Source of the DNA: Mesorhizobium sp. WSM3859
GTDB taxonomy: Bacteria > Pseudomonadota > Alphaproteobacteria > Rhizobiales > Rhizobiaceae
NCBI RefSeq assembly: GCF_002295065.1
Contig: NZ_NSGG01000004.1
Span: forward strand, 496,001-560,000
Direction of reading: 5' to 3'
DNA length: 64,000 bases
Shown in pieces: positions 1 to 8,377 of the stretch (positions are counted from its first letter, which is position 1; each line of letters starts with the position of its first letter). The position numbers and the translations under genes were made by a program. The notes beneath the pieces were generated by a model that saw only the letters and a program-made list of their open reading frames with translations, was not told the DNA's origin and searched no databases.

Positions 1-1
1 G

Positions 2-79
2 ATCTATCTGACGAGCGCGCTTTCGGGCGAACATGTCGACGATGCGTTTCGTCAGCTTGCTTCGATGGTCGCCAAGTAG
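2..79 (+). CDS. C-terminal tail of a Ras/Rab-like small GTPase (partial)
   Basis: Only the last 25 codons before a TAG are inside the window. They contain TSAL followed by SGEHVDDAFRQLA. This resembles the G5 box (SAK/SAL, guanine-base contact) and the following C-terminal helix of Ras-superfamily GTPases, where the usual pattern is TSAKTGxNVxxAF. The stop lies 3 bases before the ATG of the next gene, a cyclase, so the two are probably co-transcribed. The G1-G4 boxes lie outside the window, so the family call rests on one short motif. Confidence 0.5.
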   Translation: MYLTSALSGEHVDDAFRQLASMVAK

Positions 80-82
80 ACC

Positions 83-1153
83 ATGTCCAGTTTGCCGAAA
101 GAAGTCAGAAGCTGGATGTACGACTTCTTCTCGAAAGAGCGCTCGGCCGCATATCTGAAAATCGACGCCCGGCAATGCATAGAAGAGAAAGGCGGCAACC
201 TCGACTATTACGGGCTCTCGTCGCTTCGCATCGACGAGCCGGTTGCCGAGCAGCTTGAAATCATGGAAGGGCTGCTGCCTTGCCCCGAGCTTCCATTTCA
301 TATGCCGATGATGGAACTGCCCGGCGGGCATGTCGCGGACCTTCATTTCTTCGGCGATGGTGGCTCGGTGTGGCTGCTCTTTCTCGACGCCACACCCGAA
401 CGCGACCACCAGCAGCGGCTTCAGCAGAAGGCATACGAAATGACGCTCCTGCAGGAGAGGGAGCGTCAACTCAATGCCAAGCTGCAATCGACGAACGAGG
501 CATTGAGGGAGAGCCAGGAGGGTTTGTCGCGCGAGTACCGGCGCGCCGAATCCCTGCTCCTCAACATTCTTCCGGCCTCGATCGCGGAGCGGCTGAAAGC
601 GGACGAGCAAATTGCAGACAGCCACGCGGAGGTCAGTGTGCTTTTTGCCGACATCGTCGGGTTTACGGAAAGAGCGCGGAGCGTCGGAGCCACGACGACG
701 CTCGCTATCTTGAATTACTTCTTCAGGGCGGCGGATCTGCTCTCGGAACAGCACGGCTGCGAAAAGATCAAGACGATCGGCGATTGTGTGATGGCGGTTG
801 CCGGCCTGCCCGTCGCGCGATCCGATCATGCACACGCTCTTGCGCATTATGCGCTCGAGCTGCGGGAGTCGGCCAGGCGCGAGCGCTTCGCAGGAGAACC
901 GCTAAGCCTTAGAATTGGAATTCACTCAGGGCCAATCGTCGCGGGCGTCATAGGCAAAAGGCGGTTTGTCTATGACCTGTGGGGCGACACCGTCAATCTC
1001 GCCGCTCGCATTCAAAAGGCCGCGGAGCCCGATGAAATCCGTATTTCAGATGCAACCCACGAATTGCTCGGACCGGATTTTGCCTGCGACCCGCTTGGGG
1101 AAACGGAATTGCGTGGCACGGGTCGTGTGCGAATGTGGCGGCTCCGCGGCTGA
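83..1153 (+). CDS. Class III adenylate/guanylate cyclase with PAS-like sensor and coiled coil
   Basis: 356 residues. Residues about 35-105 look PAS-like, ending in WLLFLDATPERDHQQ, and are followed by a charged coiled coil (about 105-165). The cyclase domain spans about 180-345. All catalytic positions are present: metal-binding D190 (VLFAD) and D234 (IGD), base-selecting K230 and D298, transition-state N305 and R309. The K/D pair favours ATP, so cAMP is the likely product. No membrane segment is seen, so it should be cytosolic. It starts 3 bases after the stop of a putative small GTPase gene, which suggests translational coupling and possibly GTPase control of the cyclase (inference). Confidence 0.9.
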   Translation: MSSLPKEVRSWMYDFFSKERSAAYLKIDARQCIEEKGGNLDYYGLSSLRIDEPVAEQLEIMEGLLPCPELPFHMPMMELPGGHVADLHFFGDGGSVWLLFLDATPERDHQQRLQQKAYEMTLLQERERQLNAKLQSTNEALRESQEGLSREYRRAESLLLNILPASIAERLKADEQIADSHAEVSVLFADIVGFTERARSVGATTTLAILNYFFRAADLLSEQHGCEKIKTIGDCVMAVAGLPVARSDHAHALAHYALELRESARRERFAGEPLSLRIGIHSGPIVAGVIGKRRFVYDLWGDTVNLAARIQKAAEPDEIRISDATHELLGPDFACDPLGETELRGTGRVRMWRLRG

Positions 1154-1189
1154 TTTGCCGTGCCTCGAGGGCGCAGTTCCAAATCGCTC

Positions 1190-2635
1190 CTATCCCCTCA
1201 TAATGCGATAGACGGTTGCATCACCCTGCACGCCTCGAAGAGGCGCGTCAAAGGCCACGACACGATGGCCGGCGAGCATGTCGCCGACCCCTGGCGCGGA
1301 ATGGAGCGCCTCGGAAATGCAGACCTGTCCGGCTTCCGCCAAGGACTGCACGCGCGCGGCCACATTCACGGTCTGGCCGAAATAGTCGAGGTTGTCGTTG
1401 AGCGTCACGGCGATCGACGGTCCACAGTGGGCACCGATTTTGAGGATGATCCCCGGCCCGTCGTGGTCGCTGTTGAAACAATCGATTTCTTCAAAGATGT
1501 GGAGTGCGGCCGAAATCGCATCCGACGGCTGTGAAAACGCAGCCATCACCGCATCCCCGATCGTCTTGACCACCGCTCCGGAATGTTGCTGAACCGCGGC
1601 GTTGACCAGAGCAAAATGCTCGCGGACCAATGCGTAGGCGTTGAGGTCACCCAGGCGCTCATACATGGCGGTCGAACCCTTGAGGTCGGTGAACAGGAAG
1701 GTGATCTGCCGGATGCCGAGTCCCTCCTTCTCGTCGACACGTTCGGACCGGAAGAGCTGACGGAAAGTTTGCCGCGCGAGCAACGCTCCGCCGGAGACAT
1801 AGGGGTCGAAATCGAGCGCCGGCTTGGTGGTCAGCGCGACAAGCTCGGGCGGCCAGTTGATGACAAGCAATGAACCTCGCACCGGCCCCCTGTTCGCTAC
1901 CTCAATGACAATCGGACCAGGCGGCACGGCGGGCAACGCCGGCAAGAAGCGTTTGCCGTCATAATCGATCTTCAGAAGCGTCGGCGCCAACACCGGATCG
2001 CCGGATATCGGCACAGCGAATGCGGCCTGCGTCTGCACGTTGACGCCCGCAAGGGCGCCCGGTCCCAGGTCGGCGCGGAGCACTGTGGTGGTCCCGGGCG
2101 GCAGAAACGTCATGCCCCGGACGAAGCCGCGCAGAACGTCAACAAAGCGAACGTCTTGCCCGGGTAATCGCCCGTCATGTCCGAAGTGCAGCTTCCAGTG
2201 AAAATCCTCGACAGGCAGCGTCTCGGGATGATGGTGCGGCAGGCGCCGCAGCTTCGGCGATATCGAAAAGGTGACCTCGATGAAATCGTCGAGGTCGGTG
2301 TCGCCCGACACGTCGCACAGGCCACAGACGTAGTGGGTCTTCAGCGTGCGCAGGGCGCCGAAACTGTCGAGCACCATCCCGGACTGGGGACAGAGCACAT
2401 CCCAGCTCATGTCGAATAGCCCACAGCGGGCGGCGTGAAGGAAGAGGTCGATTGCTTCAGGCTCGGCGATTGCGCGGTCGCGAGCAAAGGCCAGCGGATT
2501 GACACGATAGAGCGAGTGGTCGTCGGCGCTCCTGATCAGCGTCTCGAATTTCGAGATGACGCGCGGGCTCCAGGCGCGCGCCTGCTCCACCTTGGTCATC
2601 TTGCTTTCGAGAAGGCGATCGTCGACTACCGTCAC
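1190..2635 (-). CDS. Class III adenylate cyclase with N-terminal DUF5939-type domain
   Basis: 481 residues, GTG start preceded by GAGG. The first 300 residues form the large regulatory region typical of DUF5939-type cyclases. A Cys cluster sits at C82, C104 and C107. The paralogue at 33194-34609 has a fourth Cys where this protein has S85. The cyclase domain covers about 310-480 with D317, K357, D361, D417, N424 and R428 all present, so it should be active and ATP-specific. It converges on the cyclase gene at 83-1153. The ATG at about 2599 is an alternative start. Confidence 0.88.
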   Translation of the reverse strand: MTVVDDRLLESKMTKVEQARAWSPRVISKFETLIRSADDHSLYRVNPLAFARDRAIAEPEAIDLFLHAARCGLFDMSWDVLCPQSGMVLDSFGALRTLKTHYVCGLCDVSGDTDLDDFIEVTFSISPKLRRLPHHHPETLPVEDFHWKLHFGHDGRLPGQDVRFVDVLRGFVRGMTFLPPGTTTVLRADLGPGALAGVNVQTQAAFAVPISGDPVLAPTLLKIDYDGKRFLPALPAVPPGPIVIEVANRGPVRGSLLVINWPPELVALTTKPALDFDPYVSGGALLARQTFRQLFRSERVDEKEGLGIRQITFLFTDLKGSTAMYERLGDLNAYALVREHFALVNAAVQQHSGAVVKTIGDAVMAAFSQPSDAISAALHIFEEIDCFNSDHDGPGIILKIGAHCGPSIAVTLNDNLDYFGQTVNVAARVQSLAEAGQVCISEALHSAPGVGDMLAGHRVVAFDAPLRGVQGDATVYRIMRG

Positions 2636-2776
2636 GCCCGATCCTCAACCTTGCCTCGCCACAGCCTACTAAAAAACCAGCGCGATGCGAATGGATTGAA
2701 TTCTTTTGTTGTACGACAGTCGGCCTGGATCAGGATGACGTTTCATCGAACCGCCAGCCTGATCCAACTCCTGGTG

Positions 2777-2824
2777 GAGCATGTTCTTTTCCGAAAACCG
2801 GTTCCCGCTTTTCGGATCATGCCC
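2777..2824. repeat. Short palindromic intergenic repeat (RIME-like)
   Basis: Inverted arms GCATG/CATGC enclose CCGAAAA (2791-2797) and TTTTCGG (2809-2815), giving one hairpin of about 45 bases. Similar palindromes are widespread between genes in Rhizobiales. It lies in the 265-base gap between the cyclase start and the stop of the channel gene, where nothing else was recognised. Confidence 0.6.
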
Positions 2825-2900
2825 CGGAGGTTGAAAATAAAAGTATCGCTGCCGCGGGCGATGCCGCGCCGCGCTGCGACCGGCAGGTGTCACAGCTTTC

Positions 2901-5195
2901 CTACTCCGTTGTGCTGGCTTTTTTCCTGCGCCGGTTGGTGTGCGACTGCGCGACGGCCAGTTTCAACTCGGGTGTGATCTCCAAAGGCGCATTCTCTGCC
3001 CCATGTGGGCTCTGCAGCCCCTCGACGTGAACGGTCGGGAATGGCAGTTCGATGCCCTGCTCCTTGAAGGCCTGGCGGAGGCGTAAAAAGAATCTCCCTT
3101 TCATAGCGAAGGCACCTCCCGGTCTGGTTGTGACCTTGACCCTCAATACGATGCCATACTCACCGAACTCCTGCACGCCTTGCATCTTGATCGGTTCGAT
3201 GACCCAGTTTTTGAATTCGGGATCTTCCGCCAGCTCCAGGCCTATCCGCTTGATCAGCTTGCGAGCGAACTCGATGTCGGTGTCATAGCCGACGGTGATG
3301 TTGAATTTGTCGGTAACCCAGTCACGGCTCTGGTTCTGGACGGCTCCGAGTTCACCGAACGGTATTGTGAACAGCGGGCCACGATGGTGGCGCAGCTTTA
3401 CGGAGCGCAACGAAAAGCTCTCCACCGTACCCCTGTAGCTGCCCGATGAAATGTATTCGCCGACACGAAATGCATCGTCGAGCAGATAGAACACGCCTGA
3501 GATCACGTCCTTGACGAGGGTTTGTGCGCCAAAACCCACAGCGACGCCAACGACGCCGGCGCCGGCGATCAGGGGGCCGATCTGGATACCGACCGAGGCG
3601 AGCATCATCAGCACCGCCATGACGACGATCACTGCGAGCAGAATGTTTTGGATGATCGGCAAGAGCGTGCGCAGCCGCGCCTGCTGCGGATCGACGATCG
3701 GCATCTCCTCGTCGCTGATCACCGCGTGCTGCGCTTCGATGCCCAGCTTTCTCTCGATCAAGGCCTTGATGATCGACCAGCCGAAATCGGCGGCAAGCGC
3801 AATGACAATGACATTGATCAAGCCGCGCAATATGAGCGTGGTCGTCGTGTTGCTGTCCTGCATCGACTGCATGTCCAGACCCCAGGCACGCGCAAGAAGG
3901 TAAGCCGCCGCCAGGATCAAGATCATCCGGACTGCGCGATCGATGACAGCGATCGTGACCGCCGGGATCGTAGGCCGGCCGGCATCTTCCGAACCCGGCC
4001 GCAGGACGAAATTGACCCCGCGCTGCGTCAGCACGATTGCGAAAGGCAGGAAGAATGCGGCGAAGGTAAACCAGAACAATATGGGAAGGCCGGCGATGCG
4101 CAGCAGGAACAGGACGACGAAGTAAGCAGTCAAAAACCATGTCGCTGCCGTGTGACCGTGCCCATCGTTCCGCTGTGTTCTTGGCCGACGCCAAACGGCA
4201 ATCAGAAAGAGCAGCAGCAGCACGAAATCGGCACCTACCGACAGCACCAGCATTCCGTCCTGATCAATGCCGAGACCCGGCAAGAGGATGAACGCGGCGG
4301 CGAAGAAGGCGCAGACGCCGAAGATCCTGGGTACCCAATAGAACCAATGGTCGGCCGTTTCGTTGGTCACCGGCAAAGCACGAACCTCGACGGCGTTCTC
4401 GACCTGCATGAAGGAGGGGACGAGCAGGGCTGCGAGGTACATGCGCACAGCCGCTGTGGCGACCGCAGCCATCAGAAAGGTCAGCACGATCTCGCGGATA
4501 AGCATTGGCCAGTCAAACAACATGAACGCGCCAGCGCTGCCCAGCGCGAACGAGAGGATCAGCAGGCTGGAATAAAGCGTGCGGCCACCAATCTTCCTGG
4601 CCCGCCCAATGGGCGCATCCTTCGATTGCGCGATGATCCACAGACGGAACGGACGGGTGAGCTTGTACGTTGCCCAAGTGAGCGCCAGGCCGGCAGCGAT
4701 GAAAATCGCGATCAGCAAAAGCATGCCGGCAGGCCTCTTGCCGGACATATCCTCCATGGTCTCTGCCCGAATGCGTGCGAACTGGCCTGGCAGCGAGGGC
4801 AAGGTCCCCACGATTCTTTCGATATGATGCTTGATCCGATCGAGCGTCGAGGACGCCATCGTATTCATCCGGCCGGGCGCGGCCGCGGCGTCGGACGATG
4901 ATCCGGACGGCGAAGCTCCTGCCGCGGCAGGCGTTCCGGTCGGCCCGGCGTCCTGCTTTCGTTGCTCGGCCACCCAGGCCTTCACCGAAGGATCGTCGAG
5001 AAGATCGAATAGCTGTTTGACCTTTTCAGGCGGGACGGTCGCTGTCGCCTGCGCCTGTGCCGGACCAGTCAACAAGAGGGCGATGCCAAAGACGAGCGGC
5101 CCGGCAATCAGGACAAACATCGCGGTCAGATCTCCGAGACGTCGTGCCGGTCGTGCCCGATTCCTGGCTCTCAATCGTCGATTCATGAATGGCAT
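2901..5195 (-). CDS. Large MscS-family mechanosensitive channel
   Basis: 764 residues. The N-terminus has a basic stretch, a hydrophobic core and an AQAQA cleavage site, so the following region of about 100 residues is probably periplasmic. Several predicted membrane helices follow. The last is the Gly/Ala-rich pore helix (GAGVVGVAVGFGAQ), which leads into the cytosolic MscS beta and C-terminal domains (VKDVISGVFYLLDDAFRVGE). The length and extra helices resemble the YbiO-type moderate-conductance group, which releases solutes under hypo-osmotic stress. A GGAAGG ribosome site supports the 5195 start. It has no obvious functional link to the neighbouring cyclases. Confidence 0.88.
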   Translation of the reverse strand: MPFMNRRLRARNRARPARRLGDLTAMFVLIAGPLVFGIALLLTGPAQAQATATVPPEKVKQLFDLLDDPSVKAWVAEQRKQDAGPTGTPAAAGASPSGSSSDAAAAPGRMNTMASSTLDRIKHHIERIVGTLPSLPGQFARIRAETMEDMSGKRPAGMLLLIAIFIAAGLALTWATYKLTRPFRLWIIAQSKDAPIGRARKIGGRTLYSSLLILSFALGSAGAFMLFDWPMLIREIVLTFLMAAVATAAVRMYLAALLVPSFMQVENAVEVRALPVTNETADHWFYWVPRIFGVCAFFAAAFILLPGLGIDQDGMLVLSVGADFVLLLLFLIAVWRRPRTQRNDGHGHTAATWFLTAYFVVLFLLRIAGLPILFWFTFAAFFLPFAIVLTQRGVNFVLRPGSEDAGRPTIPAVTIAVIDRAVRMILILAAAYLLARAWGLDMQSMQDSNTTTTLILRGLINVIVIALAADFGWSIIKALIERKLGIEAQHAVISDEEMPIVDPQQARLRTLLPIIQNILLAVIVVMAVLMMLASVGIQIGPLIAGAGVVGVAVGFGAQTLVKDVISGVFYLLDDAFRVGEYISSGSYRGTVESFSLRSVKLRHHRGPLFTIPFGELGAVQNQSRDWVTDKFNITVGYDTDIEFARKLIKRIGLELAEDPEFKNWVIEPIKMQGVQEFGEYGIVLRVKVTTRPGGAFAMKGRFFLRLRQAFKEQGIELPFPTVHVEGLQSPHGAENAPLEITPELKLAVAQSHTNRRRKKASTTE

Positions 5196-5386
5196 CGTGC
5201 TGCAACCTTCCGGTCAAATCGGTAAGCAAGGACATCTACGTCCATCGTTGCCCTACCTTGAAGAAACCGACATTGCGGTGCAAGACGTCGCCGTCCCAGA
5301 GCGCGCGATCGAAGCGCCTCTCAAAGTTTCCCGCCCTATTGGATGTGATCCACAATGTTCATCAAAGGGATGGGGTCCGCTCCCAC

Positions 5387-5710
5387 TCAATTTACGTGGA
5401 CGACGACGTAGCGTCCGCCATAGGGTTGATAATATGTGCTGCCGCAGTGCCAAAGCACGGTGCCGTTGATCGAAGTCTTCACGCAGGCCGCCGGGAGCCT
5501 GGCCACGTAAATGGTCGAGCGGCGGATCGTTCGGCGCGTGGTGCGCCTCGCGACGCCTGCGACGCTGCCAGGCGTGAGCGGATGGCCAACTCGCGCCTGC
5601 GCTTCGCCGACGAAAGGAGCGAAGGGCGCAAGGGCATCGATGAGCCCCGCAAACATCACAGCGACGACGATCCCGGCGGCGCCGGTCAATCTCAAGCTAG
5701 GTCTCGTCAT
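5387..5710 (-). CDS. Small secreted or membrane-anchored protein, function unknown
   Basis: 107 residues from the ATG at 5710, chosen because GGGAGGATC sits just upstream; longer upstream starts lack a site. A hydrophobic stretch at residues 8-30 ending near EAQA suggests a signal peptide. An Arg/Thr-rich segment (RRTTRRTIRRS) follows, then a tail with two Cys (C76, C90 in approximate numbering) and YYQPYGGRYVVVHV. Tails of this kind occur in small uncharacterised rhizobial envelope proteins. The two Cys could form a disulfide. No function can be assigned. Confidence 0.65.
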   Translation of the reverse strand: MTRPSLRLTGAAGIVVAVMFAGLIDALAPFAPFVGEAQARVGHPLTPGSVAGVARRTTRRTIRRSTIYVARLPAACVKTSINGTVLWHCGSTYYQPYGGRYVVVHVN

Positions 5711-5948
5711 TTTTGATCCTCCCAAGAGCTCATCGCTCCGTGCGTTTTTTCCGGCCCACGCAACTACGCTTCCGAGGCAAGCTGTGTCGAACCGCAACCA
5801 AACTGGACCCCACCTTGCGGCCGGAGGCGGTATATAGTTGGCATTTTAGAATCTACTAATTCTCAAGTTCGACTTCTATCCGGATTGCGCAAATTCCATC
5901 GAACCGCTTGCATGATGCCGGCATTTCTCGGCGCAGGTTGCGCCCCAG

Positions 5949-6887
5949 TCACGATCTTCCGGCGCGCTGCAGTGTTTCGTAGGGAGATTCGCCGAAGAAG
6001 AGTCGATAATTCGCGGCGAAACGGCCCAGATGGGTGATCCCCACATCCATAGCGACGGCGGTAACGCTCAAGCCGTCAGCACGTGCCGTGGTAAGGAGCC
6101 GTCTGGCTTCGTTGAGGCGGAGCGCTCTGATGAATTCGAGCGGGGTTACAGCAAACGTAGTGCGAAAGGCGTACTCCAGCTGTCGACGGCTTACACCGAT
6201 TTCTTTGCACAGTCGAACGATGGGTATGTCTTCCTGGATATGAGTGCGAATGAAATCCTCGGCCGCCGATGCTTGTCTTAAATGACGACTCGTGGAACCG
6301 GCCGTCCCGGTCTCATGATTGCCTGCGCCCGCGAAGGCGTCAGCCATCATCCCTAGATATTCCACGAACGCACCTGGAGGCTGCTCCGGCAGAACGGAGT
6401 GACTTGCAATTGCCCCGAGGTGGTCCGCCATCGACTTCATCAGGCGTCGGATTCTTTGCGCTTCGTCGGTGGGGAGCCGTACTGCCGAGGGGCGATCGCT
6501 GATCTGTTCGAGGACCGTTCCCGCGGCAATCGACTGGATTTCCACCCAGGTTGCGGTCGGAACAATGGCGACAACGTAAGTGAGGCCGGGCCGGACCGTT
6601 GCAGTCACGCTCGTGCCGGCAGGGATCGCCAGGATCAAGTCGTCTTCAAGCGGGATCCCGCATATTGCCGACCCGCAGGCCCGCTCGACGGCCACCAACG
6701 CCACGGAGCCTGGATCGAAACCGCCATTGGCGCGAAAGGCGCAATTGAATTCTGGCAGATCGAGCGCCCACCTGCCGGGAGATTGGATTTGCCGAATGCG
6801 GGAGGGAAGGTACCCGGGCGAAAGCCTATCTATTTTCACCGGCAGACCAGAGGCGGCGCTGGTGAGGTCGTCAGGGCCAAGTTGCAC
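5949..6887 (-). CDS. AraC/XylS-family transcriptional regulator
   Basis: About 312 residues from a GTG at 6887. The N-terminal 200 residues resemble the AraC-binding-type sensor domain. The C-terminal 100 hold the double helix-turn-helix (VRLCKEIGVSRRQLEYAFR and a second HTH ending in FGESPYE). A TTG at 6941 would add 18 residues, but it lies inside a DNA element repeated in non-coding DNA at 8107, so GTG is preferred. The gene is divergent from the barrel protein gene, and the shared operators put the barrel and the sulfatase genes in its likely regulon. Its effector may be an aromatic or sulfate-ester compound (inference). Confidence 0.85.
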   Translation of the reverse strand: MQLGPDDLTSAASGLPVKIDRLSPGYLPSRIRQIQSPGRWALDLPEFNCAFRANGGFDPGSVALVAVERACGSAICGIPLEDDLILAIPAGTSVTATVRPGLTYVVAIVPTATWVEIQSIAAGTVLEQISDRPSAVRLPTDEAQRIRRLMKSMADHLGAIASHSVLPEQPPGAFVEYLGMMADAFAGAGNHETGTAGSTSRHLRQASAAEDFIRTHIQEDIPIVRLCKEIGVSRRQLEYAFRTTFAVTPLEFIRALRLNEARRLLTTARADGLSVTAVAMDVGITHLGRFAANYRLFFGESPYETLQRAGRS

Positions 6888-6931
6888 ATCCCTGTACGAA
6901 GGCGATGATGGCCAGGCAGTCAAGGCACGTC

Positions 6932-6999
6932 CTTTGCGCAAAGTGGATAGCGGGACGATTGTATTAGATATAGCTTAAGTGCAAATTGCGCGAGATCAA
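6932..6999 (+). promoter_or_regulatory. XylS-like operator and conserved promoter element, copy 1
   Basis: Positions 6932-6963 match 8107-8138 at 30 of 32 bases. The core TGCG-N6-GGATA fits the XylS half-site TGCA-N6-GGNTA and begins with the perfect palindrome TTTGCGCAAA. After exactly 24 bases, both copies carry GCGCGAGATCAA (here 6988-6999). It lies between the AraC gene and the divergent barrel-protein gene, so it may also autoregulate the AraC gene. Confidence 0.72.
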
Positions 7000-7137
7000 T
7001 CGGCGTTTTGATACCGCCGGAATGTGGCTTGGGGGATAGCGCGTGCGCCGAAATTGGCAGAGCACATGAGGAGGTCATCAAATACGAAGCTGAGTCTTGG
7101 CTGGGCGTGGTGGAGCAGCAAATAAAAATGGGGGACA

Positions 7138-7932
7138 ATGATGAAGAAACTTCAGTTGGCGGCCTTGGCAATGGCAGGAGTACTGACATTTGGTGCCACC
7201 AATGCTTTTGCAGCAGACATCACCAAGCCACAGGATGAAGGTTGGACCTTTACCGTCGCCCCGTATCTGTGGGCGTCGGGCATCAAGGGCGAAAGCGGCC
7301 TCTTCGGATTTCCGCCTCAGGACGTCGATGTGAGCTTCAGCGACGTGCTGAACAACCTCAGATTCGGCTTTATGGGGGTCACGGAAGCCCGCAATGGGCC
7401 TTTCACCATCAGCACGGACATTGTGTACGCCAAGCTCAACGCCGACATCGCTACCCCCAGGGGAATCCTCGCCTCCAATATCGATGCGACGGTGAGCACT
7501 TTCATGGGCACTGCGCTCGGTGGCTACAGCGTCTACTACCAGGATGGGGCGAATTTCGATCTTGTCGCTGGCGCCCGCCTGTGGTCGGTTGACAACCGTT
7601 TCGAGTTCCACGGCGGTGCGCTTGGCGGTACTTCGGCCAGCGACGGAGACACATGGGTCGATCCAGTGATCGGCGCCAAGTTCAAGGCCGACGTCGGTAA
7701 CGGATTCTACCTGGCCGGCTGGGGCCTCGTCGGCGGTTTCGGCGCGGGATCCAAATCGATGTGGGACGTGATGGGCGGCGCCGGGTATCAGTTCAACGAC
7801 AAGATGTCGATGTTCGTCGGTTACCGGGCCGTACACGACAATTACAGCCACGACGGCTTCGTGAACAAACTCACCCAGCAGGGGCCAATGCTGGGGTTCA
7901 CCTATCAATTCTCACCAGCCCATCCAGGATAA
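7138..7932 (+). CDS. Outer-membrane beta-barrel protein
   Basis: 264 residues with a clear Sec signal peptide (basic start, hydrophobic core, cleavage after NAFA at about residue 25). The mature part alternates short amphipathic strands rich in Gly, Tyr, Phe and Trp (FTVAPYLWASG, FGFMGVTEARNG, GAGYQFNDK, VGYRAVHDNYS) and ends in an aromatic strand, as expected for an 8-12 stranded barrel. GGGGGAC precedes the ATG; 7141 is an alternative start. Shared upstream elements with the arylsulfatase gene suggest it admits or senses a sulfated substrate (inference). It is not a classical Rhizobiales RopA porin. Confidence 0.75.
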   Translation: MMKKLQLAALAMAGVLTFGATNAFAADITKPQDEGWTFTVAPYLWASGIKGESGLFGFPPQDVDVSFSDVLNNLRFGFMGVTEARNGPFTISTDIVYAKLNADIATPRGILASNIDATVSTFMGTALGGYSVYYQDGANFDLVAGARLWSVDNRFEFHGGALGGTSASDGDTWVDPVIGAKFKADVGNGFYLAGWGLVGGFGAGSKSMWDVMGGAGYQFNDKMSMFVGYRAVHDNYSHDGFVNKLTQQGPMLGFTYQFSPAHPG

Positions 7933-8377
7933 AAGCGGATTGACATGAAGTGGCGGGTTCCGGGCGGCGCTTGCGACTGCTGAGAATGAGGATCTGCGCC
8001 GTCGAATACCTTTTTGGCCGCACCCGGAACGTTGAAACCGCCTGGCAGGCTCATCCCCCTGGGCGGCGCTCCCTATGGCCGGCGATGCTGGCCCGGATGT
8101 CAAAACTTTGCGCAAAGTGGATAGCGGCACGGTTGTACAAGGAATAACCTGGAATCCGAATAGCGCGAGATCAAACAGCGCAGGAATATCGCCGACGAAC
8201 GGCGAGTGGGGATCATGGGCAGGCTGAACCACTTCAGAGATGTGCGCAGAGGGCATCTGGTGCCCCTGAAGCAATCCTCTGTTGTGTAGCCGGCGAGTGC
8301 TTGGCGGGAGCGTCAAAAAAATCAGATGCGAATTGGTTTGAGTGGAGCGGCGTGAATTAGCAGAGCAGGGGCGTAAC
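7933..8377 (+). other. 445-base intergenic region ahead of the arylsulfatase gene
   Basis: No credible gene. It contains the second copy of the shared operator (8107-8174), annotated separately. A GTG at 8342 in frame with the sulfatase would extend it by 12 residues without improving the Tat signal. The remainder has no recognised feature. Confidence 0.6.
8107..8174 (+). promoter_or_regulatory. XylS-like operator and conserved promoter element, copy 2
   Basis: Same layout as 6932-6999: a 32-base block differing at two positions, a 24-base gap of unrelated sequence, then GCGCGAGATCAA (8163-8174). Conserved blocks with fixed spacing and a diverged spacer suggest selection on protein contacts rather than a recent duplication. 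It lies about 200 bases before the arylsulfatase start. Confidence 0.72.

Noticed and set aside
3522..4901. 459-codon plus-strand open frame
   Set aside because: It is antisense to the MscS channel gene; composition is Asp/Gln/Arg-rich with no motif or ribosome site.
6888..6941. TTG start adding 18 residues to the AraC regulator
   Set aside because: The TTG lies within a DNA block found again in non-coding DNA at 8107, which marks it as an operator rather than coding sequence.
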